Shown here: in pieces, positions 37,201 through 48,237 of the stretch | Layout: each line of letters begins with the position of its first letter | Numbering within the stretch: the stretch's first letter is position 1 | Assembly (NCBI RefSeq): GCF_040802235.1 | Contig: NC_133162.1 | Coordinates: forward strand, 265,501-329,500 | Origin: Manis javanica | Taxonomy: Eukaryota; Chordata; Mammalia; Pholidota; Manidae | Reading direction: 5' to 3' | DNA: 64,000 nt | Notes under the pieces: generated by a model | The model's input: the letters and a program-made list of their open reading frames with translations, nothing else | What the model was told of the DNA's origin: nothing | Database searches by the model: none | Position numbers and translations under genes: made by a program

Positions 37201-38120
37201 ATGTAAGTCATGAAACCATAAAACTCTTAGAAAAAAATATAGGCAAAAATCTCTTGGACATAAACATTAGCAACTTCTTCATGAATGTATCTCCCCGGGC
37301 AAGGAAAACAAAAGGAAAATGAACAAGTGGGACTATATCAAGCTGAAAAACTTCTGTACAGCAAAGGACACCATCAATAGAACAAAAAGGTACCCTACAG
37401 TATGGGAGAATATATTCATAAATGACAGATCCGATAAAGGCTTCACATCCAAAATAAATAAAGAGCTCACACACCTCAACAAACAAAAAGCAAATAATCC
37501 AATTAAAAATGGGCAGATGAGTTGAACAGACAGTTCTCCAAAGAAGAAATTCAGATGGCCAACAGACACATGAAAAGATGCTCCACATCGCTAGTTATCA
37601 GAGAAATGCAAATTAAAACCACAATGAGGTATCACCTCACACCAGTAAGGATGGCTACCATCCAATAGACAAACAACAACAAATGTTGGCAAGGCTGTGG
37701 AGAAAGGGGAACCCTCCTACACTGCTGGTGGGAATGTAAATTAGTTCAAACATTGTGGAAAGCAATATGGAGGTTCCTCAAAATGCTCAAAATAGACTTA
37801 CCATTTGACCCAGGAATTCCACTTCTAGGAATTTACCCTACAGATACAGCACTCCAGTTTGAAAAAGACAGATGCACCCCTATGTTTATTGCAGCACTAA
37901 TTACAATAGCCAAGAAATGGAAGCAACCTAAGTGTCCATCAGTAGATGAATGGATAAAGAAGATGTGGTACATATATACAATGGAATACTATTCAGCCAT
38001 AAGAATAAAACAAATCCTACCATTTGCAACAACATGGATGGAGCTGGAGGGTATTATGCTCAGTGAAATAAGCCAAGCGGAGAAAGCAAATACCAAATGA
38101 TTTCACTCATCGGTGGAGTA
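34285..38120 (+). pseudogene. L1 ORF2 (endonuclease / reverse transcriptase), multiply disrupted
   Basis: This is the APE-type endonuclease plus reverse transcriptase of L1. Visible EN blocks are LNVNGLKAP (near 34340), the QETHL motif (near 34410), GDFNTPL (near 34730) and IDHIL (near 34910). RT blocks are [12 protein letters not shown] (near 35700), [25 protein letters not shown] (near 36265) and the catalytic LFADDMILY (near 36395). The C-terminal region ends with MEYYSAIR. Breaks are a shift in an A-run near 34392, TGA at 35391, an A-run shift near 35401, TGA near 35945 (a CpG-type change) and TAA near 36667, with further breaks downstream. The gene cannot encode an active protein. Confidence 0.9.
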
Positions 38121-38446
38121 TAAGAACAAAAGAAAAACTGAAGGAACAAAACAGCAGCAGAATCACAGAACCCAAGAATGGACTAATAGTTACCAAAGAG
38201 TAAGGGATTGGAGAGGATGGGTGGGAAGGGAGGGATAAGGGTGGAGAAGAAAAAAGGGGCTATTATGATTAGCATGTATAATGTGGGGAGTGGGGGAGAG
38301 GGGAGGGCTGTGCAACACAGAGAAGACATGTAGTGATTCTACAACATTTTACAATGCTGATGGACAGTGACTGCAATGGGGCTTGTGGGGGGGACTTGGG
38401 GTAGGGGAAAGCCGAGTAAACATAATGTTCTTCATGTAAAAAAAAA

Positions 38447-38648
38447 CAATATACGTAGGTCACAAGAGCAGTACAGCACGGACAACAAGTAGTTATTCTA
38501 TAACATCTTACTACGCTGATGGATAGTGACTGCAATGGGGTAGGTGTGGGGGACTTGATAATATGGGTGACTGTTGTAACCACAATGTTGCTCATGTGAT
38601 ACCTTCATAAAATTGTGTATCAATGATACCTTAATAAATAAAGTCAAA
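38447..38648 (+). repeat. Extra 3' segment of L1 (second L1 3'-UTR-like tail)
   Basis: After the A-run at 38438-38446 a second sequence related to L1 3' UTR (ttactacgctgatggatagt, then gacttgataatatgggtgac) runs to an AATAAA (38633-38638) and the A-tail before the target-site duplication. Since the duplication encloses it, it was part of the inserted RNA. It may be a 3' transduction or a subfamily-specific composite 3' UTR. Confidence 0.75.
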
Positions 38649-38664
38649 AAAAGATAATTATAGT
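38649..38664 (+). repeat. Target-site duplication, right, of full-length L1
   Basis: This is an exact repeat of 32487-32502 (aaaagataattatagt), followed by ataaaagggtggctga, which continues unit-A-like sequence. Confidence 0.95.
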
Positions 38665-39565
38665 ATAAAAGGGTGGCTGAAACGAGACACGTGTGACTTT
38701 TGAAGTAGCTTTATTTCATAGGGATTAGATTTACAAGAGTTTTCCACAGCCATATGTGTTAGAGAGAGACCCAGAAAGCTAACGTGACCCTCACTATGTC
38801 TCCGTGTCTGCAGTGAGACCAAGACGTCTAGACCTGATGGGGGCAGGAGTTGTGCTGACATCACATATCACATGTAGCTTGTTACACAGGACAGTCATGG
38901 GGGCACTAAACCTCCTTCCAGAGCCAGGAAGACAGTGAGCCCCTGGCAGGAAGCGGCCCTAGGAAGAGGCTGGGTGCTTGGGCCCCAGTGTCCTGGGAAC
39001 TACCATCAGACCAGGGTCCGAAAAATCACAGGGTAGGAAGCTCAGACTGGTGACACTTCTGGTTGCTAAGGGTAGTTTTCCTTTTCAGAACTACTCAGTG
39101 AATGAAGCCCTAGATAAATATGAAATAAAAATGGAAAAGATGAAAAGGCAAGCACACCTATGACATCAAGAATTTTACAGCAGGTTCAAGTATGGTGTAG
39201 CATGTGTGTCATCACTGTGACAACTTGGCCATGTTTTATTGCTTGTGTGGCCTGAGACATTTAAAGGGACTTACATTGAAATGCACTTGTATTTGTGCTT
39301 TAGCAAACAGTGGGATTTGATTAAATGAGTCTAAGAAATATTTTTAGTGGTGAAGAGAACTGAATGTGCGAATGGTTATTCTATTACTGTGCAAGCATTG
39401 CTTCAAGGCTCAGCAAACGTTTAAGGTTAATGAATCACTTTTAAGATAAAGTACAAAGAGTGACCACTTTCGACATACGGAGCCCTTTGGACAACCATGA
39501 GGGGATTTCTCAGGCTGTGGTCCCATTGCTCCTGAAGTTCAGGCCTTTTGCATCCTCTTCACGAG
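38665..39565. other. Duplicated spacer downstream of OR B
   Basis: Collinear with about 1573-2462 in unit A, with scattered substitutions and a 12-bp-scale indel near 39393 (gcattgcttcaa is present here only). Non-coding. Confidence 0.6.
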
Positions 39566-40495
39566 TCACTTGGTGAAAAACAGCAAGAGTTTTCTAAGGG
39601 ATGCTTTGAATTCCTTGTTTCTCAGGGTGTAAATAAGGGGGTTGAGAGTGGGAGTCACAATGGTGTACAGAACGGCAACAGCCTTGTCCAGGAGCCCAGC
39701 AGACCCCAGGCCCGGGCGGATGTAGGCGTAGAGGACGGTGGAGTAGTACATGGAGACCACCACGAGGTGGAAGGAGCAGGTGGAGAAGGCCCTCCGCTTG
39801 CCCTCCGCTGAGCGGATACGCAGGATGCTGGCGATGATGAAGCCGTAGGAAGTCATGGTGAGCAGGAAGTTCATCCCAGAGCAGAATATGTCAGCGACCA
39901 TGGTCGTCACATTGTTAATGAAAGTCGGGCTGCAGGAGAGCAGCAGCACCGGTGGGATCTCGCAGAAGAAGTGTGCAATTATATGGGGGCCGCAGAAGGA
40001 CAGACGCAGCACCAGGCCCGTGAGCACGAAGGCATTGAGTGCCCCTATGGACCACACGAAGATGGCCAGGGTGAGGCAGACCCTCCCGCTCATCAGGGCG
40101 CCATAATGCAGAGGGCGGCAGATGGCCAGGTAGCGGTCGTAGGCCATGGCGGTGAAGAGAAGCAGCTCCGAGCTCAGCGACCAGGTGAAGAAGAACATCT
40201 GGCTGAGGCAGCCCCAGAAGGTGATGGTGCTCTCACCGACCAGGCTCTGCAGGACCTTGGGGAGGATGGACAGGGTGCAGATCATGTCCAGCATGGCCAG
40301 GTTGACCAGGAAGAAGTACATGGGGGTGTGGAGGTTGGGGCTGCAGCGGATGGCGGCAATAATCAGCCCATTGCCAGCTAGGGCCACGGCAAACAGGGCC
40401 AAGAAGAGACAGAAGAGGGCAGCCCGGAGCCAGGGGTCGTCGGTGAAGCTCTGCAGGGTGAAGAGGGTCACAGCGGTCTGGTTCCCAGACGCCAT
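39566..40495 (-). CDS. Olfactory receptor, class II, OR13-like (copy B), intact
   Basis: This is the duplicate of the OR at 2463-3392, with 309 residues, the same start and stop, and all seven-transmembrane motifs. It differs at 12 residues: H127R, V180I, D195N, M197T, I199M, I200V, M203I, L205C, S242F, V249M, T257A and S283T (A to B). Seven lie in residues 180-205 (end of ECL2 and TM5), a region that lines the odorant pocket in class II ORs. S242F alters the otherwise conserved STCSSH motif at the TM6 entrance (STCSFH here), which could affect G-protein coupling or trafficking. The first 126 residues are identical to copy A. It is probably functional, but the TM6 change makes copy A the safer candidate for ancestral activity. 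Confidence 0.95.
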   Translation of the reverse strand: MASGNQTAVTLFTLQSFTDDPWLRAALFCLFLALFAVALAGNGLIIAAIRCSPNLHTPMYFFLVNLAMLDMICTLSILPKVLQSLVGESTITFWGCLSQMFFFTWSLSSELLLFTAMAYDRYLAICRPLHYGALMSGRVCLTLAIFVWSIGALNAFVLTGLVLRLSFCGPHIIAHFFCEIPPVLLLSCSPTFINNVTTMVADIFCSGMNFLLTMTSYGFIIASILRIRSAEGKRRAFSTCSFHLVVVSMYYSTVLYAYIRPGLGSAGLLDKAVAVLYTIVTPTLNPLIYTLRNKEFKASLRKLLLFFTK

Positions 40496-40704
40496 GGGGA
40501 ACAGCGGATTGCGTCTGCAGGGACCCCCTTCTTCCTTGTAAGGAATGGGTGGATTTTATTTATAACTGAAAAACTAAAAATAATTGATTACATTTAATGA
40601 GCCATCACACTGGAAAGGAAAACAATGACGTGAATGTTTCAATTTATAGTAATAAGCTCTGGCTCATTAACTTAAAGAAAGAACAACCTCCAGTTTTTCC
40701 AAAC

Positions 40705-41185
40705 TGGCTTCACCACTTTACATGCCCACCAGCAGCGCACGAGGGCCCCAAATCCTCCACATGCTTGCAACACGTATGACCTCTTGTCCTTTTGATGACA
40801 GCCGCTCTAACAGGTGTGAGGTGGTATCTCCTTGTGGCTTTGATCTGCATTTCCCTGATGACTAGTGATGTGGAGCACTTTGCATTATGACCACCTGTAG
40901 TATTTCTCTGAGAAAATGTATTTTCAGGTCCTTTGCCCATTTTTAAATTGTGGTTTTGCCATTGAGTTGTATGAGTCCTTTATATATTTTGTATATTATC
41001 CCCTTGTCAGATATATGTTTGCCAATTATTCTCCCATCCAACAGGCTGTGTTTTTGTTTTGGTGATGGTGTCCATTGCTGTGCAGAGGCTTCAGTGAAAG
41101 GAATCACACCCTGCCCACAAGGCATACAGGGAAGCATTTTAGAACACTGATAATATTGATGTTTCTAAAAACCCCACAACAGAAA
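40705..41185 (-). repeat. Old L1 3'-ORF2 fragment (unit B)
   Basis: This is the unit-B copy of the 3600-4075 relic, with the same truncated minus-strand L1 ORF2 C-terminal sequence and the same junctions. It is immediately followed by the target site of a later, B-specific L1 fragment (41203-41849). Confidence 0.8.
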
Positions 41186-41189
41186 ACAC

Positions 41190-41202
41190 AAGAAAAGGGC
41201 AG
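41190..41202 (+). repeat. Target-site duplication, left, of L1 41203-41849
   Basis: The sequence aagaaaagggcag is repeated at 41850-41862. Unit A has a single related copy (caaaagggcagg, near 4103). Confidence 0.88.
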
Positions 41203-41849
41203 TGGCTACCATCCAAAAGACAAACAACAACAAATGTTGGTGAGGTTGTGGAGAAACGGGAACCCTCCTACACTGCTGGTGGGAATGTAAATTAGTTCAA
41301 CCGTTGTAGAAAGCACTATGGAGGTTCCTCAAAATGCTCAAAATAGACTTACCATTTGACCCAGGAATTCCACTTCTAGAAATTTATCCTAAGAATGCAG
41401 CACCCCAGTTTGAAAAAGACAGATGCACCCCTATGTTTATCGCAGCACTATTTACAATAGCCAAGAAATGGAAGCAGCCTAAGTGTCCATCAGTAGATGA
41501 ATGGATAAAGAAGATGTGGTACATATACACAATGGAATATTATTCAGCCATAAGAAGAAAACAAATCCTACCATTTGCAACATCATGGATGGAGCTAGAG
41601 GGTATTATGCTCAGTGAAATAAGCCAGGCGGAGAAAGACAAGTACCAAATGATTTCACTCATCTGTGGAGTATAAGAGCACAGGGAGGGCTGTGCAACAC
41701 AGAGAAGACAAGTAGTGATTCTACATCTTACTATGCTGATGGACAGTGACTATAATGGGGTTTGTGGGGGGGACTCGGTGTAGGGGAGAGCCTAGTAAAC
41801 ATAATGTTCTTCATATAATTGTAGATTAATGATAACAAAATTTAAAAAA
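41203..41849 (+). mobile_element. Short 5'-truncated L1, unit-B specific
   Basis: This is the 3' end of a young L1, starting in the ORF2 C-terminus (tggctaccatccaaaagaca), with an open stretch of 113 codons ending ISLICGV, then a shortened 3' UTR. About 200 bp of G-rich 3' UTR is missing between tataagagcac and agggagggctgtg (near 41672) compared with the other L1s here. It ends atgataacaaaa-tttaaaaaaa, and a 13-bp target-site duplication flanks it. It is absent from unit A. Confidence 0.92.
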
Positions 41850-41862
41850 AAGAAAAGGGCAG
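41850..41862 (+). repeat. Target-site duplication, right, of L1 41203-41849
   Basis: Repeat of aagaaaagggcag, followed by gaaggtaaggagac, which resumes the unit-A-like sequence (ggagggtaacgagctgc in unit A). Confidence 0.88.
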
Positions 41863-44800
41863 GAAGGTAAGGAGACGACATCGAGGGGTTCACACTCCTG
41901 AGCCTTGTAAGGTATTTTATTTTAACCCCACGTTACAGGCTCTGGACCAGCAGGGTCTCCAGGTAAGTCCAGACGCCAAGATGAACAGGCCCAGGTCAGG
42001 AGCCTCCACCCACCCTACACAAGGGGCAGAGAAAGGCGATGCCCAGCTCGTTTGTGTCGGGAAGATTGTCCTGCAATGGGCACAGCCTGAGGGGTACACT
42101 GAGAGAGATGGGACCATGGTGGCAAGACTAACTCACAGGAGAGTCAGGCTCAGGCCCTAGAAAGACATGGCCAGACCCACTTCCAGGGCGAGCAGGTGTT
42201 TAGGAGGAATTTCCATCCTGAAGGTAAGAGGTGCTGAGCTCGTTTGCAGACTGGGGTCTCCTTGGGCTGTTGCGACATGGAACTGGCACAGACCCCAGAG
42301 CCATACAAGCTCCCTGGGGCTCTGCTCTCAACATTCTCAACCCCACCAAGGACAAGCCCTTCTCAGGAGCTGGCCCAGGGCATGTAGGCAGACATCCAGA
42401 ACAGAATGCCAGGCACTGTCCACAGTGCCTCCAGGGCATATGGCCCTGCATGCTGGGAGAGGATCCCTGGCTTGCTGAGCACCCTGTCCTGCAGGGCCCA
42501 GCCTCAGGGAGCCTCCTCCCAGAATGAATGCATTTAGCACAGGCCACTGAAATAGACAGGTGAGTCCCGGCAGCCTGCCTCAGGAATTGCAGCTGCAGCC
42601 AAGCGGGTGTGCACGCCTGGTGGGAAGTCCTCTGACTTAGTAATAGGGGCCAGGTGGGTGACGCCCACCCTCAGTGTGAGAGCAACGAGGTCCTCACCTG
42701 TCACACGGGGGGTGCGCAACAGAAGTTGGGGAATGTGAATTCACTCACCATGGGGAACAATGACAGCAGTGGCCGCGCAGAGAGAGCAGTCTCTGGTTGC
42801 TTCCTACAGGGTTGCTCCCAGATGCCAGAGAGTGGCAAACGGTTCACTGCCCTGGGCCAGGGGGCATTTGGAACATACACATGAGCTCCCAGCAGCCTTC
42901 CCACATTCACCCCCTCAAACCAGGGACATACTGGGTCGGGGCATGTGGAACAAGAAATGCCCCCAAAATAAACAGACTTCAGACGCCACTTCAACCTCCT
43001 CTGTTGCTCCCTCTCCATAAGAGCTGCGAATAAATAATTGTGCAACTGTAACCTCAGCGTGCCATTCTGCAGCTCTCCTCTCTCATCTCAGAGCAAAAAA
43101 CAAAGTGTGTCAGAAGAAACAAGCAGCCAGGTCCAGCCCACACCAGGGCCTCTTCCAGGAATGGCTCCTTCATTCAGTTGTTTTCCACCTGCCAAGCCCA
43201 CAGGGGCCGCAGGCCAGTTGCCTCCTGCCCCCACAGAGGCCGTGCAGACTGCCCGCAACAAACAGCCAATTGGTCTCCACACAGATCTCAGCTAGGTTAC
43301 TGGTCAGAGGCCGAGTCATTTATTTGCACCCCCTGAGCCACATGTGTGCCCAGATCGGGGTGCCCAATTAGCAGAAAAAATACTGAGCACTCAGTTAAAT
43401 TTGAATTTTAAGCAAACAGTGAGTTAATTATTAGTGTATGATTGAAGTACTGCGTGGGAAATTCTTATAGTGAACGTTATTTATTGATCCAAAATTCAAT
43501 TTTAACTGGGCACCCGTATTTCCTCTGGCAGCCCTAGCCCAGACTCAACCAGGGCCAGAAGCAACCGGAGGAATGCCTAGCTCAGAGGTTCAGTGTGGGG
43601 CAGAGACCCGCCCCTGGAGGCCGACTTGAGACCCGTGTCCCGTCCAGAGCCCAGGCTCACACCCAGTGCCCCGGCTACCAGCACCCACCTGCTGGGACCC
43701 AGACAGGGTGCCCTGGGGCACGGGAGTGCCTCACACCCCCAAAGCAGCAGCCTAGGGTCTAACGGGGGCAGCAGCTGTGAGCAGCAAGAGGGTGCCTCCC
43801 CCAAGGTCAGCAGGGACGTGCAGGGGCTGCCTTCCCAGACTCACGTGCCGTCTGCAGGGCAGAGGCAGATGCAGGCACAGGTGACTCAGTAAGAGGCCAG
43901 AGAGATTGGTCAGGCGCCAGGGCGTCGGGGTGTCAGCCTCTGAGAAGCAGCTGGAAGGTGATCCCTCCCTTACTCTGCTCCAGATTGCGTGGCTCGAATG
44001 GGAATGACTTCTGCAATCTGTCACTGCCGTTTCTGTGCAAAAGTGAGAAAGACTTTACACTCACTCTTGTCACAAACAAAATGCCCATTTTCTAAAAGAT
44101 TAGAACAAGCAATGTAAACACCACACCCCTACGTGTGCCTCCCTAGGCACTGCAGGCTGGTTTCCTGCAGAGATCCTGGGGAGGAACCTGACACAGAGAG
44201 ATGGTGCCTGTGGCCCTGTCCCCCACTCCCCGGGCCTGAGCTGCAGACCCTGCTGGACAGAAGGACCAAGCCTCCCTCATGCGTGGGGTGCACACATGGT
44301 GAGAGACAAGTGAGCCCCTCCCCAACCTCAGAAGTGCTCCCAGACACTCACCAAAGTCCTTCCAACACAGGAGGGTCCCGGGGTCTCAGGGCTCCCACAG
44401 ACTCCGGGAAATGCGTGTCTGCTTTAACAACTGGAAAGGTAGAAACAAAGGTTCACCATCATTTTAAAAGTGGTTAACATTTTTAAAGGCTTTTTTTTAA
44501 CTACTGAAACACTCCAGGTAAGTCCCTAAACAAATGGACTCTAACACCCGGATGGCAGTTGCCTGAGTGGTGCCCAAGCATCCAGCCATTAGCAGGGGGC
44601 AGAGGCTTCCCGGGACTCTCACCACACCATGCAGGCTCCAGCGTGGCCACGGTCTTGCTGCTCAGAGTCCAGAGGTGGCTGTTGGCATCACTAATCCCAG
44701 TTTAAATGGGAACAGCCTGAACAGTATGACGTAACTGAAGAAAGCTGCTGTCCCTTGGGAGTCCAGCTCCAAGTCCCTTGGCTGACATGGCGCCAGCACT

Positions 44801-45519
44801 TCACTGTGACTGGTTGCCAAAGATAATGTCCCCAAACATCCTCTGCAAGCAGTTCCTTAGGGCCCTTGTCAGAGCGGGGTGGGTGGGCTGGGCTGCACGG
44901 CAGCGTGGAAGGCCCAGACTGACTTGTCCAGCAGCCGCACGTGCTGGCAGCCAGGCACCCAGGCCTGCCCCTTCTCAGCACACAGGTTCCACTGGAGACG
45001 CACCCAGGGGAGGGGTGGGGCAAGGGCGCTCTTCCTGGTGCCATTCAGGGGGAAGGGATCCAACTTCCTCCAGCCTCACGTCCTTCCAAAGGAAGCATAG
45101 CCATGTTTGGTGGCAAACGCTGACGGCAAGGGAACAGGCTAGCTGAGGTGTTGTGCCTGGTGAAGGAGCTGAGATTGCTCCTCTCCAGACCCTGCAGGCG
45201 GGAGAGCCCGGCCAGGGGGCCCTGGACTCAGGCTTCTGTGCTTTGTGCCAGGACCGCCCTCAGGGCTCTGGGGTCCTGGTGGTAGTAGTCTAGGCTACCT
45301 TTCCCAAGGCCAGACCACAGGGGCCCCAGGAAACTGACACATCATATTTTCTAGAGCGGACTTGACGCATCCAGCAAGTTCTGGTCTCATAATTCCTCCC
45401 CCAAGACAAAGATCTCAGGTTGTGCAAATGCTGTTAGCAACGCAAAACTGTTGGGAGTGGAAACAAAATAGTGAGAGTGGCAGCATGGGACTGGGAAGGA
45501 TCATTTTTAATTTTGAGAT
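41863..45519. other. GC-rich duplicated spacer, no gene recognised (unit B)
   Basis: This is the counterpart of 4110-7739. Open frames exist on both strands but shift relative to unit A because of indels (for example near 42770 and 43920), arguing against a conserved protein. It contains the palindrome at 43358-43535. Confidence 0.5.
43358..43535. repeat. Palindromic (MITE-like) interspersed repeat, unit B
   Basis: This is the duplicate of the 5611-5790 element with the same gggtgccc/gggcaccc ends and AT-rich centre. Small differences from the unit-A copy match the general divergence of the two units. Confidence 0.55.
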
Positions 45520-46500
45520 GATTTTAGATTTACACGAGAGGTGAAAAAACAGCAGTTACCTTCTGCTAGCTTCCTGTTTTGCTAAGCTCTCACATTACCT
45601 AGCAACATCTGGATGTGTCAGCATTAGGATACTAACCTCGCTACGACATTATCTAACTATGTCACAGAACTTATCTGAGCCTCATCTGTTTCCTATAAAC
45701 GCCCCTTTGCAGTCCAGGACCCCTCTTCCCACCCGCCGTCGCGCCTCCTTGGGCTCCCTGCCCTTCCTTTACGTTCATGAGCTTGAGACATTTACTGATG
45801 ACTTATTTTGCAGAATGACTCTGGCTGGTTTGCCTGATGCCTTCTTGTGCTTGGGTGGAGGTCCTGCGTCACTGGGAAGGGCTCCCCAGGCCACGTGCCC
45901 TTCTCCGTGCTTTGCGATGGGGCACGACGTCCATGTGTCTCCTCCGATGATCTTGGCCTTGATCATGGCTGCAGGTTCCCCACCAGGAAGCTAATATTTT
46001 AGCTTTGAAATCACGAAGTGTTCTGGGAGAGACAGAGAGACTGTGCCCACATGCCGTGCATCCTTCAACTGCCTCTCACAAATCTCGGCACCACTGGTGG
46101 GTCTCACGTGGCCGTCACTCTCTAGTGGCGATGTTCTGTTTCCCTCATTCCTCCTGCACCGATTGGAATTCTTCTGTGGGGATGTGCGCCTCCTCGCCCA
46201 CTTATTTGTGCCTCTACATCAGCGTGGATTCACGATGTGTGTTTTATTCTTTGGGATACGATTCAACATAATCATTACTTATTCTTTGCTCAAAATGTTC
46301 CTGTTTTCTCAGTCAGAAACTCTTTCAGGCCGGCTTCTCTAACCTTGACTCATCCTTCCCTTCTTCCTCCGAGCTTGTGTTCTGGCATACGAGGTGCTCC
46401 AGGCTCATCGGCATTTCCCTGCCCAGCCCTGGGGTCAGGCACTCCCCAAGGAGCCCTGAGCCTGGATCCTGTCAGTGGGGGTGGGAGACCTGAGACACCC
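45520..46500 (-). repeat. Ancient L1M 3'-UTR-type repeat (unit B)
   Basis: This is the unit-B duplicate of 7740-8740, with the same segment order and only scattered substitutions and one- to few-base indels. Confidence 0.6.
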
Positions 46501-48237
46501 TGTCACTGTGCCACCCCCGGGGCCTCCCCACCTCCACCCTCCTCAGAGAGCATCCACGAACCCGAGTAACTGCTAAGTATTTGGCTGGAAACCTATACTT
46601 CATCATCCACTATTTGGATTCTTGAAATTAATTAGTAGGGAGATAAATATGTTATTCACTTATAAATGACCAATTAGCTGTGTAAGTGCTAAGGTATTTC
46701 CTAAGTGGAAAAGTAGAACCTACAGCAGGCAATGAATTGCAGTTCCTTGAAACATGCAGGATAGAAACTTGGTTTTGCCCGTTGTTAGGAATCATAAGCT
46801 AGGCTGATGAGTCACCTGAGTCACCTTCCTAGGTCACCCAGCCTTGGTCCCCCTGGAACAGCAGGTGCTTCTGTTAACCCACTGGGAACGCAGCAGGCCG
46901 TGTCTGAATGTTTTAGGCTCGGATCACATCTGAAACCAAGTGTGAGCCTGTGGAACTGAAGGCTCCCTTTCCCTCGCCGCACTGATCAGTTGTTAGCTAA
47001 GCCATGATGGGCACTGTGCCAAATCTTGTGGCCATGTCCTCTGGAGCCCTCGGCACAGGATAGGAGTGGCCACACTGCCCAGGACTGGCCGCACAGCATC
47101 ACTCAAGAAATGTCTATGGAATGAATGAAGGACATGAGTGTTTGTTTGGAATGGGACTGGCATCTGCACAGCAGTTCATGCACAAGTGCCACCCACAGTG
47201 ATGCCAACCAGGGGCGATGCTGTGCTTCCATGGCGTTGAGGCCCTTGCATCTGTGCTTCAATGAGAAAGTCGGGCAATGGGCAGCCACAGGCTGATGGGT
47301 GGAAGCCTGCAGACTCTCAGAGAATGGGGAGAAGTGCCATCCCACAAACCTGCTCCTCTCCTTGTCTAAAACGTGGCTGTTAGGGCCCTTCCTATGCTTT
47401 GGAGAAGTGGGGTCCCTGTGATGGCCCATGGCTGTTTCGGGGTGTGGGCCTCCTGGTGTGAATGAGTTGCTTACTCCCTTACGGTGTTGGGCACACTCAG
47501 GTGCTGGCACACTTGTGTCCTTGCTGCATGTGCTGGTGGTGGAAAAGGCTGAGACCAGGGCGGGAGGGAGGAGGCGTGGGTGCCCAGGGCTGGAGGCCAC
47601 AGCCAGGACGGGGGTACATGGCCAGGTGTGGAGGCTCCTGTCTGTCCAGGAGCAGGTCTCCTCTCTCCTTGCCCCCTTCTTTGCTGTTTTCCTCCCCACT
47701 GACCAATGCTGCACACTGTAAGTCTAGTACCTAGTTCTCTTTGAAACATCAGGTGGATGAGGGCGCGTGGAGACTATTGGGAGTGAATCCAAAGGAAGGA
47801 CCGCAGACCAGAGAAAAGCCATCATGCCGACCAGAGGTGCCTCTCAGGGGCCTCCAGGCGGGCGCTACAACACCACCTGCAAAAGTATATTGTGGGGATT
47901 CGGGCCACGTGGCTGCCTGGATGCCTCCAGTCCTCCGATATCTCTTTCTAGTCCTTCTCCTCTGCTTTAGATTCTATCAGTGCTCTGGGGCTCTTGAGAA
48001 GAGGTGATTCGTGTGAGTCTGATGCGGCCTGGAGGTCTGAGCGCGTGTACGTGTTCTGGAGTTAAAGGCTGGTGAGCGGGATCCTCACAACCTTTGGACA
48101 AAATGTGGGAGAGGAAAGCTCAGGACACACAGGTCAAGAGTCTGCCCTGTCTCTGAACTCACAGCCAATGCCATGCTGGTGGCACCTCAGAGAGAGGCAG
48201 CTGACCATGGTTCTTCTACATGGCCACAGGAAGTCCA
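46501..48237. other. Duplicated spacer, no gene recognised (unit B)
   Basis: This is the counterpart of 8741-10474. A 203-codon minus-strand frame (47103-47714) is open here, but its counterpart in unit A is shorter (9425-9829) and composition-driven. It is followed directly by the empty L1 target site at 48238-48256. Confidence 0.45.

Larger units (their letters stand above)
32503..38648 (+). mobile_element. Full-length L1 insertion, unit-B specific (6.1 kb)
   Basis: A 5'-complete L1 flanked by a 16-bp exact target-site duplication. It begins caaagatggcagcg (YY1-like start), followed by a 5' UTR of roughly 600-650 bp, ORF1 (about 33139-33912), ORF2 (about 34285-38120), a G-rich 3' UTR to about 38446 with an A-run, and then an extra 200 bp (38447-38648) resembling a second L1 3' UTR that ends with AATAAA and A's. 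Both ORFs are interrupted. It is absent from unit A, so it inserted after the duplication. Its frames look fresher than those of the 12500-16112 copy. Confidence 0.95.

Noticed and set aside
47103-47714. 203-codon minus-strand frame in unit B
   Set aside because: The unit-A counterpart is open for only part of it, and the composition is Pro/Ser/His-rich as expected from GC-rich non-coding DNA.
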